NCBI GenBank assembly: GCA_963921425.1
Contig: OY992835.1
Span: 22,754,001-22,818,000 of the forward strand
DNA from: Dryas octopetala
Taxonomy: Eukaryota > Streptophyta > Magnoliopsida > Rosales > Rosaceae
Direction of reading: 5' to 3'
Length of the DNA stretch: 64,000 nt
Part shown: piece by piece, positions 12,956-24,933 of the stretch
Position numbering within the stretch: the stretch's first letter is position 1
Layout of the letters: every line of letters starts with the position of its first letter
Translations under genes and position numbers: made by a program
Notes under the pieces: model-generated
Told to the model about the DNA's origin: nothing
Seen by the model: the letters and a program-made list of their open reading frames with translations, nothing else
Databases searched by the model: none

Positions 12956-13532
12956 GGGCAGTTTGATATTGTTGCGAGGAATAAAGTTAGCTATAAAATA
13001 AAGTAGTTTAGTGTTTGATAAAGCGTTTGGTAAATGTTAATGTAAAAGTGTTGTAACTGTGTATAATACTAAAATGGACATAATGCTAAAAGTATCTCCC
13101 ACTTATTTGTGTGGTAAAAATAAAATATTTTTTTACTTGTTTTTGAAATTTTTATTAGCATTAATTTTTCTAAAAACATTATTAAATAAGTATGCCTATT
13201 ATTTTTTTAGGTATATTATAATTTTAATCGTACAAATAAAATATCATAATTAATTATCACAATATAAAATATAATTAATAATAGACATATTTTTTAATTT
13301 AAAATAAACAAATAAAAATTATAGAAATCAATAATATATTCATTGTTGTTGTGATTCACTGCAGCTTTTAAAAGCACTTAGAAACCTGTTTTCTGTTTTT
13401 GTTGTGGGGAGTTAAAAATTGTGAGGAAAATCAATTTTTCATTTTTTTACCAAACACCAAAATTGCTATAGGTGATTGAGAATTGTCATTCACAACAACT
13501 TTTTGGTCCTTCATGCAATCCCAAACAAGGCC
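12956..13532. mobile_element. Candidate hAT-like MITE, about 577 bp
   Basis: The left end reads GGGCAGTTTGATATTGTTG. The right end, read outward on the other strand, is GGCCTTGTTTGGGATTGCATG. These are imperfect inverted ends of a type common in plant non-autonomous hAT elements, and the interior is AT-rich and non-coding. No convincing 8-bp target duplication could be fixed, so boundaries are approximate. Confidence 0.4.
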
Positions 13533-13905
13533 TAGTAACAAATTAAACAGCAAGTGCATCTAGAGGATCAGAATATTTAACTGCCACAAATGGGAAAACT
13601 TTATTACCAAAAAATTATGATATAAATTAATAATATTTATATAAAAACAACAAATATAGATACATACAATACCTGCATCAATGAATCTAAATTACAAAAG
13701 AATACAGAAATGGGCATCCTTACAACAAAATCATGTTAGCAGAGAATACAAAAATCAGGGGAAATGATTTGAGTAAGATTTACAAATAATGAGCAACACA
13801 ACCTGGGTTCCAAGAGCCCAATAAAGGGTCCCAAGAGTCAAGTGAAATTAATGCCCACCCAAACTGCAGGTTGACTCCAGTTTGCACAATGTGCCTTAAG
13901 TTGTC

Positions 13906-16900
13906 TCACTTGTTCCATACCCCAGATCTATCTATGGATATTACAGTACTCTGAGTACTATGGTCCCTCAGATCTCTACTCCAGCTACTCTGAGTTTGGT
14001 CCCCATGCTCTCTAGAGTCTCTACTTCTCCAGCTACTCTGAGAATTATTAAAATAACCCGTACTGTAGTCTTGACTACCAAATGCCATCCTCTGAAACAT
14101 TCTAATTTGGGCAGATTGTTGTGCTGAATCAAAAATTTCACTCTGGCCCGGTTTCAATCCGTTACTGAGATCTGTGAAGTCATCTAAGGAGTCTAAAGCC
14201 CTTACCACCTAGAAAGGGGACATAAATTATTAATTCTCTGCAGTGTATAAACAAAACGTGAGAAACATCATACAATATTTAGTAAATACCTGTCTCATCC
14301 GTGGCCTTTTTGTGGCTGAATGACGCACACAAGCTGAAGCCGCCTCAATCATTCGGAACATTTCATTCTCAACATAATTATTTTCCAGCCTTGGATCTAC
14401 CAACCCTTCAAAGTCTTCATTTTCAAGTGCTTGAGTAAGCAAAGGTCGAGCCTGGAGGAAAAGTTAGCTGTTATAATCTAAGTTTTGACTATGCCAGAAA
14501 GTGCAAGCTCTAGGTATTGTACACAACCATAAAATTCTGATCACACAAGACTCAATTAGAAAAACAAGAAAATATACAGAAGTAACAATTTCCAAATAAT
14601 ATTATCATGATACCATACAAATTAAGTTTGATAAATTTGATGTTTGTAACTTTACCCATTCAACTAGACTCTCATCACCAATTGGCTGAGAGCAATCCAC
14701 GGGCTTGCGACCTGTGATTAGCTCCAATAGCACAACGCCATAAGAATAAACATCAGACTTGTCAGTCAACTTTCCACTTGTTGCATATTCTGGAGCCATG
14801 TATCTGGAAGATCAAACAATGCCGTTCATCAAAACATGTAAAAAGGAAAGGCCATGACTAGAAAGATTCAAGAAATGGAGAGGATCCTCATTCAAAAGAT
14901 ACAGGTATCTACCCAAATGTTCCCATGACTCGTGTGGTTACATGTGTATTTGAGTCCAATGCCAGCTTTGCAAGCCCAAAATCTGCAACCTGTTAGTGAG
15001 AGAAAATGTATCTTTAGAAACACTAATTGCTATCAAATGATTGACAATCTGAGACACCAAGAATACCATCTAGCTTCCAAGCCCATTGTAGTCATTTCAT
15101 GACTATCAGGCTGCCAAAAGGCTGTTACTTAACAGAAGATGGAAATGAATCCATTTTACAAGCACTAAAAGCAATCACTGTAACCAGCTAGAAGCTTTTT
15201 TTTTTAATCCTTGAAAACTAGGGTTGCAGAAACAGGCATACCTGAGCTTCAAAGTTGCTATCCAGAAGGATATTTGATGACTTAATATCTCTGTGAATAA
15301 TACGTGGGTGGCCTAAAAAACACATTAAAACAAAATAAGGATAAATACAGTACTGGAGAAACAAACTCTACATAGCTTTGGATGAATATAGCTAACCTTT
15401 ATCTTTATTATGTTTAGTTCATTTATATTGTTTTGATTTTGGGTTACTACCATATTGAAATTACAAACATAAAGAACAGCGCACCACAAAATTCCAGTGA
15501 TGAAGCTTGTTGATTTTGAACATGACTCTTGTGTTAACAATAAAGAATTCTTTCTCAATTGTTAATGTAATTTAGATGGTTGAGGGCCTAGGCAACTAAT
15601 ATAAATTTTGATGTAGAGAGCCCTTGTTTACACCAAGTCACTTAATTTGCTATATGATTATTGATTAATGGCTGTTTCACACAGGATAAATTACTATTTG
15701 CACTTCAATGGAAATTATAACTGGACAGGTTGTTGTTCATTGAATAAACTGATCAACACATCATAAAAAAGCCGTCATTCCTGATTATGTGTCTGCGTTC
15801 AACAAATTAAGGTCTAGAAAAGGTGAATCGAAAATTCTAAAAGATGTCCAGAGAAAAAGAAGAAACTCACAATCTTCGTGTAAGTAAGCTATTCCACGAG
15901 CTGCACCAGCAGCAACCTTGACTCTGGTGGCCCAATCCATAACTGGCCTGCCCTCACCTGCATTGTTCAATAGAAGAAAGTTAGAGGTACAATTTTTGAC
16001 AAGAGAACTACAGAAATTTATGCTTCACATTTACTAATGCTCCAAATGGTGCTTGATAATTTTATGCTCCATTCTAATAATAATAATTAAAAAAAAAAAG
16101 AGAATTTATTCTTCACAATTACTGCATGTATACAAGAGAACTACATGCAGTAAATGTGAAACATTAATTATCAAGCACCCTTGGGAGCATTAGCAAGTTT
16201 ATTGACACAGATTAACATGGCCACCTCTCAAAAGAATATTGGTGAAAAATTCAATCACAATTAAAGATTTAGAACCCAACAGGTATATCATACAAGACTT
16301 TGGTAATGGCTCACCATGAAGATGGTAATGGAGGGTATCATTTGGAACATAGTCGTAGACAAGCAACCTTTGATGCTCAGATATACAGTAACCAACCAGG
16401 GAAACCAAATGGCGATGGTGTACTCGACTAATAATTTCAACTTCAGCTCTGAACTCACGTTCCCCTTGTCCACCTCCAATTTTTAGCTGTTTTACAGCAA
16501 CTTCTCTTCCATCTTCCAGGACACCTTTGTATACACAACCAAATCCACCTTCACCCAAAAGATTCTGTTTTGAAAACCCATTTGTAGCTTGGATTAGTTC
16601 TTCATATGTGAACCATGATCTTGAATTGTTTACTCCACCAGGCTCTGATTGTGCATACACGAAATCATTTCCAGAACCATTTCCTACAAGGGGCGCTGGA
16701 GAATGGGGCCTCAGAAATACTGAATCTGGAGAGCAGATCCAAGTTCCATTAATATGAATTCAATGGCCTCATCTGCCCATTCAGCTAAAGCTTGCAATCT
16801 AATTCAAAAGCTTTCTCTTAAAACAATTTTATAAATGTTATAGCCTACAGGTGATGACAAAAATAGAGAAACGAGTTTAAATTCCTTTTTATTGTGAGGA

Positions 16901-18062
16901 ATTCTTCCAATTTCCCTTTTCTTTGTGAGGAATTCTTCCAATTCTTTCGGGACAGCTGCTATAATTCCTTCTCAGTGAAGCAAGTTTGAATACTTAAGTG
17001 TCAACAAACAACAAGAAATACATATTTAAAGTTGTGAATGCTGACTGTGTTACCTGAATTCTGGGAGGAAGCAAACGGGGAAGCCATGGTGAAGCCAACA
17101 TTTGATCCAATTCTTCTTTTCTTGTGCTTCTTTGTGAACCACACTGCCATCACCACAAGACTGAGCACCAGAAATCCAACTACAATTCCAATTGCCACAG
17201 CTCCTCCAGTGTTTAACCCTCCTGATTTTCCCGATGTGGCATTTGCCGTTACATTGGCATCACTAGTTGACCTTGCAGTTGGTTTCTCCGCTGGAATAAC
17301 AGGTAAGGCAGTGGGACTTGATGAATTACTAGGCGGAGCAGGAGGAGAAGTAGAAGGAGGTGAAGAGGATGAGGGGACTGAAGGAGGTGGGGATTGTGAT
17401 GTGGGATTAGGAGGGGAGTTATCAGCTGGTGGAGGAGCAGATTGAGAACCAGATGGAGGAGGTGTAACTGTGGAGGGTGTTGGAGATTTTTCTGGTGGTT
17501 TTACTTGTGGTGGTGGTGGAGAACTGGATGAAGGCGGTGTTGGGTCATCAGCTGGAGGAGGTGGGGAAGGTGAGGCAGCCTTAGTTGGAGGTGAGGCTTC
17601 TGCTGGAGGCGGTGGGGAAGCTTTGGGAGTAGGGGAGCCTCCTGATGGCGGTGGTGGGGACTCATTTGGTGGGGGTGCCGAAGACACAGCAGGAGCAGGG
17701 ATAGTTGGCGGCGGAGGTGGGGGTGATGTTGGAGGTGCTAATGGGGGTGATGCCGGAGCCGATGGGGGCGGAGACGTAGGAGGTGAAGGGGGTGGAGAGG
17801 CAGGCGGAGAAGGCAGTGGTGAAGTTGGTGGTGGTGTTGATGGTGGTGGCGATGATGGCGGAGTGGACGGAGGAGGAGCAGCCGGCTCTGCTGGAGGAGG
17901 AGACTGGGGAGGAGGGGATGAAGCATCAGAAGGGGTTGAAGTAGTTGAAGTAGCTGAAGAATTTGATGGTGATGGGGAAGAAGGTGGGGGTGGTGAGGTA
18001 TCAGAGGAAGTTGGTGGAACAGCAGAAGGGGAGGAATTGGGAGAAGGTGATGTTGAAGACAT
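13906..18062 (-). CDS. Proline-rich extensin-like receptor kinase (PERK)
   Basis: A plasma-membrane receptor-like kinase thought to monitor the cell wall. Exon 1 (about 17052-18062) encodes roughly 250 residues of Pro/Ser-rich extensin-like ectodomain with many SPPPP-type blocks and no obvious signal peptide, as usual in PERKs. It then has a TM helix ([19 protein letters not shown]) followed by KKHKKRR. Later exons give the kinase: P-loop [12 protein letters not shown] and VAVKQLK (about 16200-16727), an exon ending GIAYLHEDC (about 15870-15960), [12 protein letters not shown] (about 15240-15315), VADFGLAKL and VMGTFG (about 14915-14990), [19 protein letters not shown] (about 14650-14800), an exon with [16 protein letters not shown] (about 14290-14450) and a C-terminal exon ending SGVWNK with TGA at 13906-13908. 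Lys, HRD, DFG and APE are all present, so it should be active. A GTATGC donor near 18455 suggests a 5' UTR intron. Confidence 0.92.
16034..16193. repeat. 160-bp foldback repeat in a PERK intron
   Basis: Inverted arms at 16034-16060 (CTAATGCTCC...GGTGCTTGATAAT) and 16166-16193 (the reverse complement with about three mismatches). Inner imperfect inverted copies of CATTTACT/ATGCAGTAA sequence lie around 16106-16160. The transcript could fold into a hairpin. It is most like a very short MITE. No clear target duplication was seen. Confidence 0.55.
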
Positions 18063-20199
18063 CTTTGAATGAATGAATTGAATGTTAAATTTGCTATTTT
18101 TGGCTTGTCACCACTTCCATTGCCAAAAATTTGTCAAAATCAGTGACAAAAGCAAGTCGCTTTCACTGAAAATCATACATCAGCTACCATTACATAACAA
18201 AATACATTTGCAAAATGTCTTCCCCACAGCAACAACCAACTTAAATGACCAAATTCTCTGGGAATATAAAATGCCAGAAAACCCCAATTCAATAGGACCA
18301 GGCAAAGCCTGAGTCTTTAATTCCTTTACAGGTCCCCCAAACACTGAACAGTTCAGATTCACCAAACCCACAAAAATTAAGCACCACCCCGCCCACAAAA
18401 CCCTTGTACGAGCAAAATAAACACCCAACAACCAGAAAATTGAGCAAAAAGCATACCTATGAGCTCCAACATGGGGAAGGTTGACACTTTAAAACCCAGA
18501 TTTACTACTTCAAGCTGATAACTTTTATTGGGCAAATGCAGCAAAACCCAGATCACCAAATCGTGCACAGAGAAAAACCCAGAAGCTAAAAACTCGAGCA
18601 ATGATTAATACCCATCTGGGAAATGGTGTTTTGGGGAGTTTGTTTGTGTTACAGGTTGGAATCTTCGAATGCCACAGTGTTTTCCCGAGAAAACTATTTT
18701 CGGGGAAAATGGTAAAGACTGTAAAGACTAATGTGTAACCCACAAACTACGCAAAGAAACGTGGGGGCGACTTCGGAAGAGTCCCACTCCCCACAATTTC
18801 ACATGGACAGCAGCAGTGGCAGCCAATGATTGTAAAAATACTCAGTAGCATCATCACAATTCATTCACAAATTTTAGTATAAGTAACACCTCCTTAGGCT
18901 CTTAGCTGTTCCTTCCTGTTTTGTTTTTTAAGAAAATGATAAATGTATTTATAAATTATAACCAAAAATATATATAATTGTTAGTAACATACCTTTTCTT
19001 ATAATCGAATTTTATTTGTATATATTTTGTCTTTTTCTCGTTCTTGAGGATAGAAATGTACTAATCAACCCATTAAAAAAGAAGGAAAGATGTTCATCAA
19101 AAGAATGGAAAGATAAAAAGCTAAACTACCAAGAAAAAGTAGTAAAAATCCTACTCTAGGGTTCAGTTTTTATCGTTTGATAGGTAATTAGCCACAAAAT
19201 CTTGTCTTTTGTGGTAAAAAATCATCTAATTTTATGAAGAAAAAACTCACATGGTCAAGTTTCAACCTTTATGTCTGTGTTTCTACAGTATCATATGTAT
19301 TAACTTTTAGGTGAAAACTCTTTGTGAGAGCTTGTATAAATTTGTATCAATGAAGGGGAAGAATTTTTATTTTTTAGAAATGAAAAATAATAGTCAAATA
19401 ATTAAGCCGCGTAGGACTTCAAATCCAATGTTAGCCAGCGCTTAAACTTAAAATAAAGATTTCTTCATGAGGTGATTAAATTAATAAACAAATCCTGAGA
19501 TCTCATTTTCACTGCCGTCGACCAAAAAAAAATAATTCTCAATGCCGCAAGGCACAGTCTCCAACTGCCATGTTGTTTGAATGTGCGCATGTTGATGAAG
19601 CAGCAATAAACAAATTTTTTTTTTTTTTGTGAAATAAACAATTATTCTTCAATATTCACGTTTAGAATTAACTTATTTTTGTCTTTTGGGTGTTTTTATA
19701 AGGTCGCGTATGCAAAACCATCTCATGCCTAGTCTTCAACTCAAAGGCTGTGATCAGGTTGGTTGAGCTAATGGTGGAACAGGGCATTCTCATGGTGACA
19801 AGCTAACTGAAATATTACCTTCCCTAGTTCTCTATATTTTATGGTGCCGTCCAGCTCAATATTTGTTGCTGTTGCTTGTCGTGTGAGTGAATATTGCAAC
19901 ATCAAGATTGTTCTTTGAGAATGAGTCAAGGACACAATATGCCAAACACACAAAAACTAGCATCTGAATAAAAGTAATATGAGATAGTTCATTGGAGGAA
20001 TCATTTGAGATTTGGAAAAAATATGTGATCAACTGATTTATAGTTTTGGAATTTATAAATTTTCTTACTTTAATTATGATTTTTTTTTTTTTTTACTCAA
20101 ATGCATTAGTTTGTAAATGTGGGTATGACATAATAGGTATGACAACAACGATAATAGTGATAACAGTAGTATTAGGAATCTCAACTTTTTTTTTTTCAA

Positions 20200-20304
20200 A
20201 CTTATATGGTATTCATATATTGGACACTAACAAATAAAAAAAAAAACCTAAAAAAAAAAAATATCATATCCAGTAAAATAATGACATATAAAGTGATAAA
20301 CAAA
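20200..20304. repeat. Diverged partial copy of the 20774 MITE family
   Basis: Sequence from ACTTATATGGTATTCATATAT through AATAATGACATATAAAG parallels 20906-21003 of the fuller MITE copy. Inverted ends were not found, so this looks like a fragment. Confidence 0.5.
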
Positions 20305-20773
20305 TGTTGAAAAAAAAATTTGAGACTTTTAGCATTTTCCTAATGATAATAGTAGAGCTGACAAGTAGTGATTATGGTGGTAATAACTATTGAGGTGGCG
20401 GTGGTGACCATGACAAGAACAATGTCAAGGTTGGTCATGGTGGATTTGGAATAGAAATGAGAGTTGCAATGGTTGTGGAGTTGACAATAGTTGTGACCAA
20501 TCTCATTGCTTACACTTTTAAATGATATTTTAAGATGAAATTTTACGCTCTTAAATTCAAGTTTTAAAGTTATTGTGAAAGTTGATAAACCATTTCTCAA
20601 TTTCCTGAAACTTTAATAATATGAGAATTTAAATCCATTCAAATATCACATATCAAAAATTTGTATCTATAGTCCAAATGCTCAGTAGGGGTCGTAGCTC
20701 TAGTGATTATAATAGTATTTGCTTATACAATCAAGGTCTCAAGTTTGAAAAAAAATTATTGCAGTGTGTAATG

Positions 20774-21142
20774 GTGTAACCGATACACCGTTATGTGGTA
20801 TAACTAATTTAACGTATAAGGGTATTTTTGAACGATATATTTTTATCAGTAGTACTAGATATATCACATTTTTATACCATAATTTCATACCACTTTCTGT
20901 GGCAACTTACATGGCATTCATACATTGGATACTAAAAAATAAAAATAAAAACCCAAAAAGAAAAAGAAAAACTCTGTCCAATAAAGTAATGACACGTGAG
21001 ATGGTATAAGAATGTGGTATAAGAAATGTGGTAAGTATAGCATTATTCTATTTTTATATTAGAAGGGTATAATATTAATAACATTCACCCATATTATGAC
21101 ACGTTGAATTAGTTATAGCACGTGGCGATGTATCGGTTACAC
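20774..21142. mobile_element. MITE with about 40-bp imperfect terminal inverted repeats
   Basis: The left end reads GTGTAACCGATACACCG and continues to GTATAACTAATTTAACG. The right end, read on the other strand, is GTGTAACCGATACATCG continuing to CTATAACTAATTCAACG. The 369-bp body is AT-rich and non-coding. Related pieces occur at 20200, 27727 and 39880. Target duplication is unclear and the superfamily was not assigned. Confidence 0.7.
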
Positions 21143-21483
21143 AAAATAATTTCTCCAAATTTGAATATCCTCCCTCAATATGGTTTGATAAAATGAAATT
21201 CAAAAGCATAATTAATGCTATATCCCTAAAAAAGTTAATATTATATTCTAAAAGGTCCACTGATTTTAATTACTAAATTTTAATAACTTTTTAGTTTAGG
21301 TACCAAAATTAAATAGCATTTTAGATTAGGTACTAGTTGAAAAGTCAAACAAATTAATAAAGTAAAAAGTATTAGAATTTACAAATATTACATCACATGC
21401 CACTACAATAAAAAAATAAAAATAATATTACATCACAAATATTACATTAATTTATACTATATTGTATTATAAAAAATAAAAAA

Positions 21484-21745
21484 ATCAATCCAGTCACAAC
21501 TTAATTGTGACTGTCTTGGTAAATTGAAAGAGACAACTCATACCACTATACTATATATTATTTTGAGTAAAAGTATTGTTTTGACCTCTATTTATACTAT
21601 ATTGTAGTATAATTTCTCTAAAAAAATTCAATTAAGTCATAACTTAATTATGACTGTCTCACAACTTAGATGTGACTGTCGTTTAGTCACAACTAAATTT
21701 GAAATTGTGAGTGTCGTACAGTCACAACTAAATGTGAAGTTGAGA
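21484..21745. repeat. Cluster of short GTGAC/GTCAC palindromes
   Basis: A near-perfect palindrome, CAGTCACAA-CTTAA-TTGTGACTG, occurs near 21490. Variants recur at about 21630-21658, 21661-21685 and 21703-21745, so arms can pair within and between units. The surroundings are AT-rich and no gene is involved. Confidence 0.6.
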
Positions 21746-22306
21746 TTACATTAGCAAATTTTCAAAATAATATAAAAGCTTCAAGGGCAATTTTGTCAAA
21801 ACCTTATAAATTTTAACTAACACTCATCATATGTGGGCCAAAGGATAAAAATGTCAAATGGAAAAGGCTCAAATCAAAGGGGCCAACATATTTGTGACCT
21901 AATCTAAAAATTACATTTAAATTTGGTAGTTCAATTGAAATATTATATGGTATTCATGCTATACCAAAAAATTATTGACATTTGATATTTAATCCTAATT
22001 TTCTATATTCTAAATTCTCATTCAAAATTTATTTATTTATAGGCAATACGGCATCTTTTTGGTCAGGGCCATTAAAGACGAAATATTTTGGTATGACCAC
22101 ATGGTGTTGTATGTTTGACCTTTTTTTAAAAAGAAAATTCTATTTAAAAAAAAATCTTTTTTGGGCTTTGAACAAATGGGCTATTGAATTCAACCAAGCC
22201 TCCAACCATTTTCTAATCCAATTACCGTTTGGGCCATACAAATCAGAAATAGGACCCAAAATGAAACACCGAAATGACCGCGGACTTCCATAGCCAGTTG
22301 GCCCAG

Positions 22307-22314
22307 TATATAAT
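22307..22314 (+). promoter_or_regulatory. Candidate TATA box for the 23.5-kb small gene
   Basis: TATATAAT lies upstream of a CT-rich leader and of a possible 5' UTR exon ending near 22576 at AAGAG|gtaatg. The next plausible exon begins at 23479. Support is positional only. Confidence 0.35.
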
Positions 22315-23495
22315 GCGCGCATTTCCAATTTCACTGTCTCCCTCAGTCCCTCTCCAACTCTCAAGCTACTCAGCTCCTGACTCACGTGTAGGCACGCGCT
22401 TCTTCCTTTTCCCATTCCATTGCTACATCAAAACCCTCACTAACCAAACCTTATTTTTCTCTTCTCTGCTTTTCTTATACGGTTTCTCTTTGATTTTTTT
22501 GAATATTATGTTCTCAACGTTTGGTGACTGAGAAAATATCCCAAAAAAAATGAACCCAATATTCCAATAAGAGGTAATGGAGTCCACCAAAAGTTACCGT
22601 AAGGAAAATGCTAGTAGTGGGTGCCATCAGAAATCTTTTTTTTTTTGGTTGTTTTCTGAGACAAAACTAATGTTCGTTTACTTGATTTTTCCCCAAGTTT
22701 TCCCGGCAACCCAAAATGGTTTTTTTTTTTGCTGCTTTAAATTTGTTTTTTAGCTGTATTAAAGTAGTATGGGTTAGTTTGTAATGATTAATGAAAAAAG
22801 CTATTTTCTTTGTGTTTGAAATGATGTTGTATAAGGTTTTAGTGAATAGAAACCCATGACTACTAGTCATTTTTGTGGAGAGGGATGTGATAAATGATGA
22901 TTGACCCTTCCAGGAATTATCGGAATTTTGTTTTGTAGAGTGTCTTTGTATAAAAGTTTCTGTGGAAAAATTGTAATTTGTGTATCAACTACAACTCTTG
23001 CTTCATGAATTATATGTACATTGTTTCATTGCTACATTGCACATGCATATATTTATTCAGGGGTGTCTCTTACGCACTTGGCATTAGCACTTGTTAATTG
23101 TAAACAAAAACAGAAACGTTATGAAATGGGCCTGTAGTTTATTCAAATGGCATACTTTCTCGATCTCAATGTTTACATCATTTTGAGAAGGAGATAAATA
23201 TCCCTTGCTTTCCTTTTTCCTTTATACTGTGGTTGCACAATGGATGGTGAGGGACTGTAATCTGTATTGGCAATGCTACAATATACATTTTCTAAACGTA
23301 TCATTTGAATTAGTGAGCTAAAGTATGATCAAGGATTCAAGGTCCACATTACTGCATATACCGTTTTAGAACTTGAATGCAGAATACTTGTGTTCCTCTT
23401 CAGCAGGTCTAATTGAAGTTTTAGCTCTTTGCTCCCCAACCCCCCTCTCTCTCTAACAAATATACCATACCATGCAGGAACCACCAACAATAAAA

Positions 23496-23828
23496 ATGTG
23501 CCAGTACCGAGATTGGGAAGATGACTTTCCGGAGAGTGAAGATCATCATGAAAATCTTGAAGATCGCAGAGATGCAGTGATTGCTGTTCTAGCCCATCTT
23601 GAAGAGTGCCTGAATGAAATGAGAGCAATTATAGAAAGCATGAAAGAGATTAATGCTCGTTTGAAAAGGACAAACATTTTCTTGGCTGGATTATTGGTAG
23701 CCATTGGTGTGATTGAAGTGCTCAAATATGTAAGAGGTAAGTTAGGGTGGTGCTTCTATAGTTTTCTTACATCTGAGACCTTAACCAAGTCCAGTGCTTA
23801 TCTACTGTTGTTTGTGTTAATTCTGTAA
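23496..23828 (+). CDS. Small coiled-coil plus membrane-segment protein, unknown function
   Basis: I do not recognise a named family. From the Met at 23496 the frame starts MCQYRDWEDDFPE, an acidic region. An amphipathic stretch rich in E, R and M follows (HLEECLNEMRAIIESMKEI), then a hydrophobic segment (IFLAGLLVAIGVIEVL). A CAG acceptor at 23476-23478 suggests an upstream exon, so the ATG at 23472 may be intronic. A strong donor AAGAG|gtaagt at about 23738 suggests the real C-terminus is encoded further on, perhaps after the acceptor near 23861; reading through gives a stop at 23826-23828. Codon pattern and splice signals suggest a real gene. Confidence 0.5.
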   Translation: MCQYRDWEDDFPESEDHHENLEDRRDAVIAVLAHLEECLNEMRAIIESMKEINARLKRTNIFLAGLLVAIGVIEVLKYVRGKLGWCFYSFLTSETLTKSSAYLLLFVLIL

Positions 23829-23865
23829 ATGTCGTGAAAACACGCTTGTGGATGCTTTTAGTTGA

Positions 23866-24450
23866 AGAAATTGCCTCCTTTTTGGGCACCCATCTCCCTT
23901 GTAATCAAATTTAAGCATGCCATATTAACTTGGAATGTGACATAATGCATCTAAAATGTCACATATTTCAGACAAGTTGATGGGTTTCATCAATGGCAGG
24001 TAAACACAACGGAGAAAACTCAATAGAAAGCTCACAATACAGTTGAAAAGCAAATGAAAGGCAATCAAAACATGACAGTAAATCACAAGGTATTCAGAAC
24101 TGCTTACTGTTGCAGCAATGAATATATCACAATCACATAAACTGTGTACATAGCAACCATCAAGTTGCTTCTTATTCAACTCCATCCAAAGCATAATATA
24201 ACCAAATTCACTGATATATAGTACCTAGACTAACAGATGTTTCCTCCAACCCCCAATTCCTCTCCTTACGCACCTCTGCTGTGGATCCACCATAAAAGAT
24301 TAGTACGCGAGTTCCCATCATCGAAACCATTCAAGTTCCTAATCTTCCCCAAAGCACCTTCTTTGTTATAAATACCTTCAAAGGTATAGACAAAACCTTT
24401 CCATCCTTCCCCAACACCCTGCTTACCCAAACTTGGTAACTACATCTTGT
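23866..24450 (-). pseudogene. 3' fragment of a GH81 endo-1,3-beta-glucanase gene
   Basis: This stretch is similar over its length to 33640-34080, the 3' end and downstream flank of the full GH81 gene. The coding remnant (about 24235-24430) reads on the minus strand as a C-terminus with GFDDGNSRTNLLWWIHS, preceded by an EGIYNKEGALGKI-like stretch. The catalytic region and everything upstream are absent. It is a DNA-level partial duplication, since non-coding flank was copied too, and it sits next to the broken NLR. Confidence 0.8.
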
Positions 24451-24933
24451 GCATCCCTACAAAAACCCTACAATTTCAATTGAAGCTGGCATAACACATA
24501 AATCTTGTATGAATGTCTAAGATGTGGATTTTTTACCTTAACAAATTAAGAAAGTCCATTACACAGGAATATGCGCTGCACTGGACCAGAGCCGAATATC
24601 TCACAAGGAGAGCGCGGTAGAGAGCTCATCTTCTCACAATCAAACAGCACGAAAAAGTCAGAACAGAAGTTGTGCAGTTTTTCAAATAGATGAATTTTTA
24701 AATCAATTTAACCCAATCAAAGAGTCTGTTGGAAGTAGCAACCGAGTGCAATTTAAAAGTTAAAACATGAAAATTGTAACAGTTGAGCAATATGATATCC
24801 AATGTATCTGACCTGAGAGAATAACTGTCATATATTACCTGTAATTTAAAGGCTCAATTGTACACATATGGCTTCCAGTATGTTTGCTTCCTGCGCACTT
24901 AACACCATAGCTATTTTGAGGCAACAGATCATA

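Larger units (their letters stand above)
12405..13905. other. Spacer between SNL6-like gene and PERK gene, with MITE
   Basis: The 5' flank of the SNL6-like gene is followed by very AT-rich DNA, a candidate hAT-type MITE (12956-13532), and the probable 3' UTR of the PERK gene. No coding gene was recognised. Confidence 0.5.
18063..22300. other. 4.2-kb AT-rich spacer with MITE copies and palindromes
   Basis: The first 700 bp contain the PERK 5' UTR and promoter. The rest has no recognisable gene. It holds a MITE at 20774-21142, a related diverged copy at 20200-20304 and a cluster of GTGAC palindromes at 21484-21745, all listed separately. Confidence 0.5.

Noticed and set aside
17470-18072. Plus-strand 200-codon Gly-rich frame opposite the PERK ectodomain
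   Set aside because: It is the antisense shadow of the Pro-rich coding sequence: CCN codons read as NGG/GGN. The PERK frame is supported by the TM and kinase domain.
22274-22531. 85-codon frame at the start of the 22.3-kb transcript region
   Set aside because: More likely 5' UTR with a TATA box inside it; composition is Ser/Leu/Phe-rich without conservation that I recognise.
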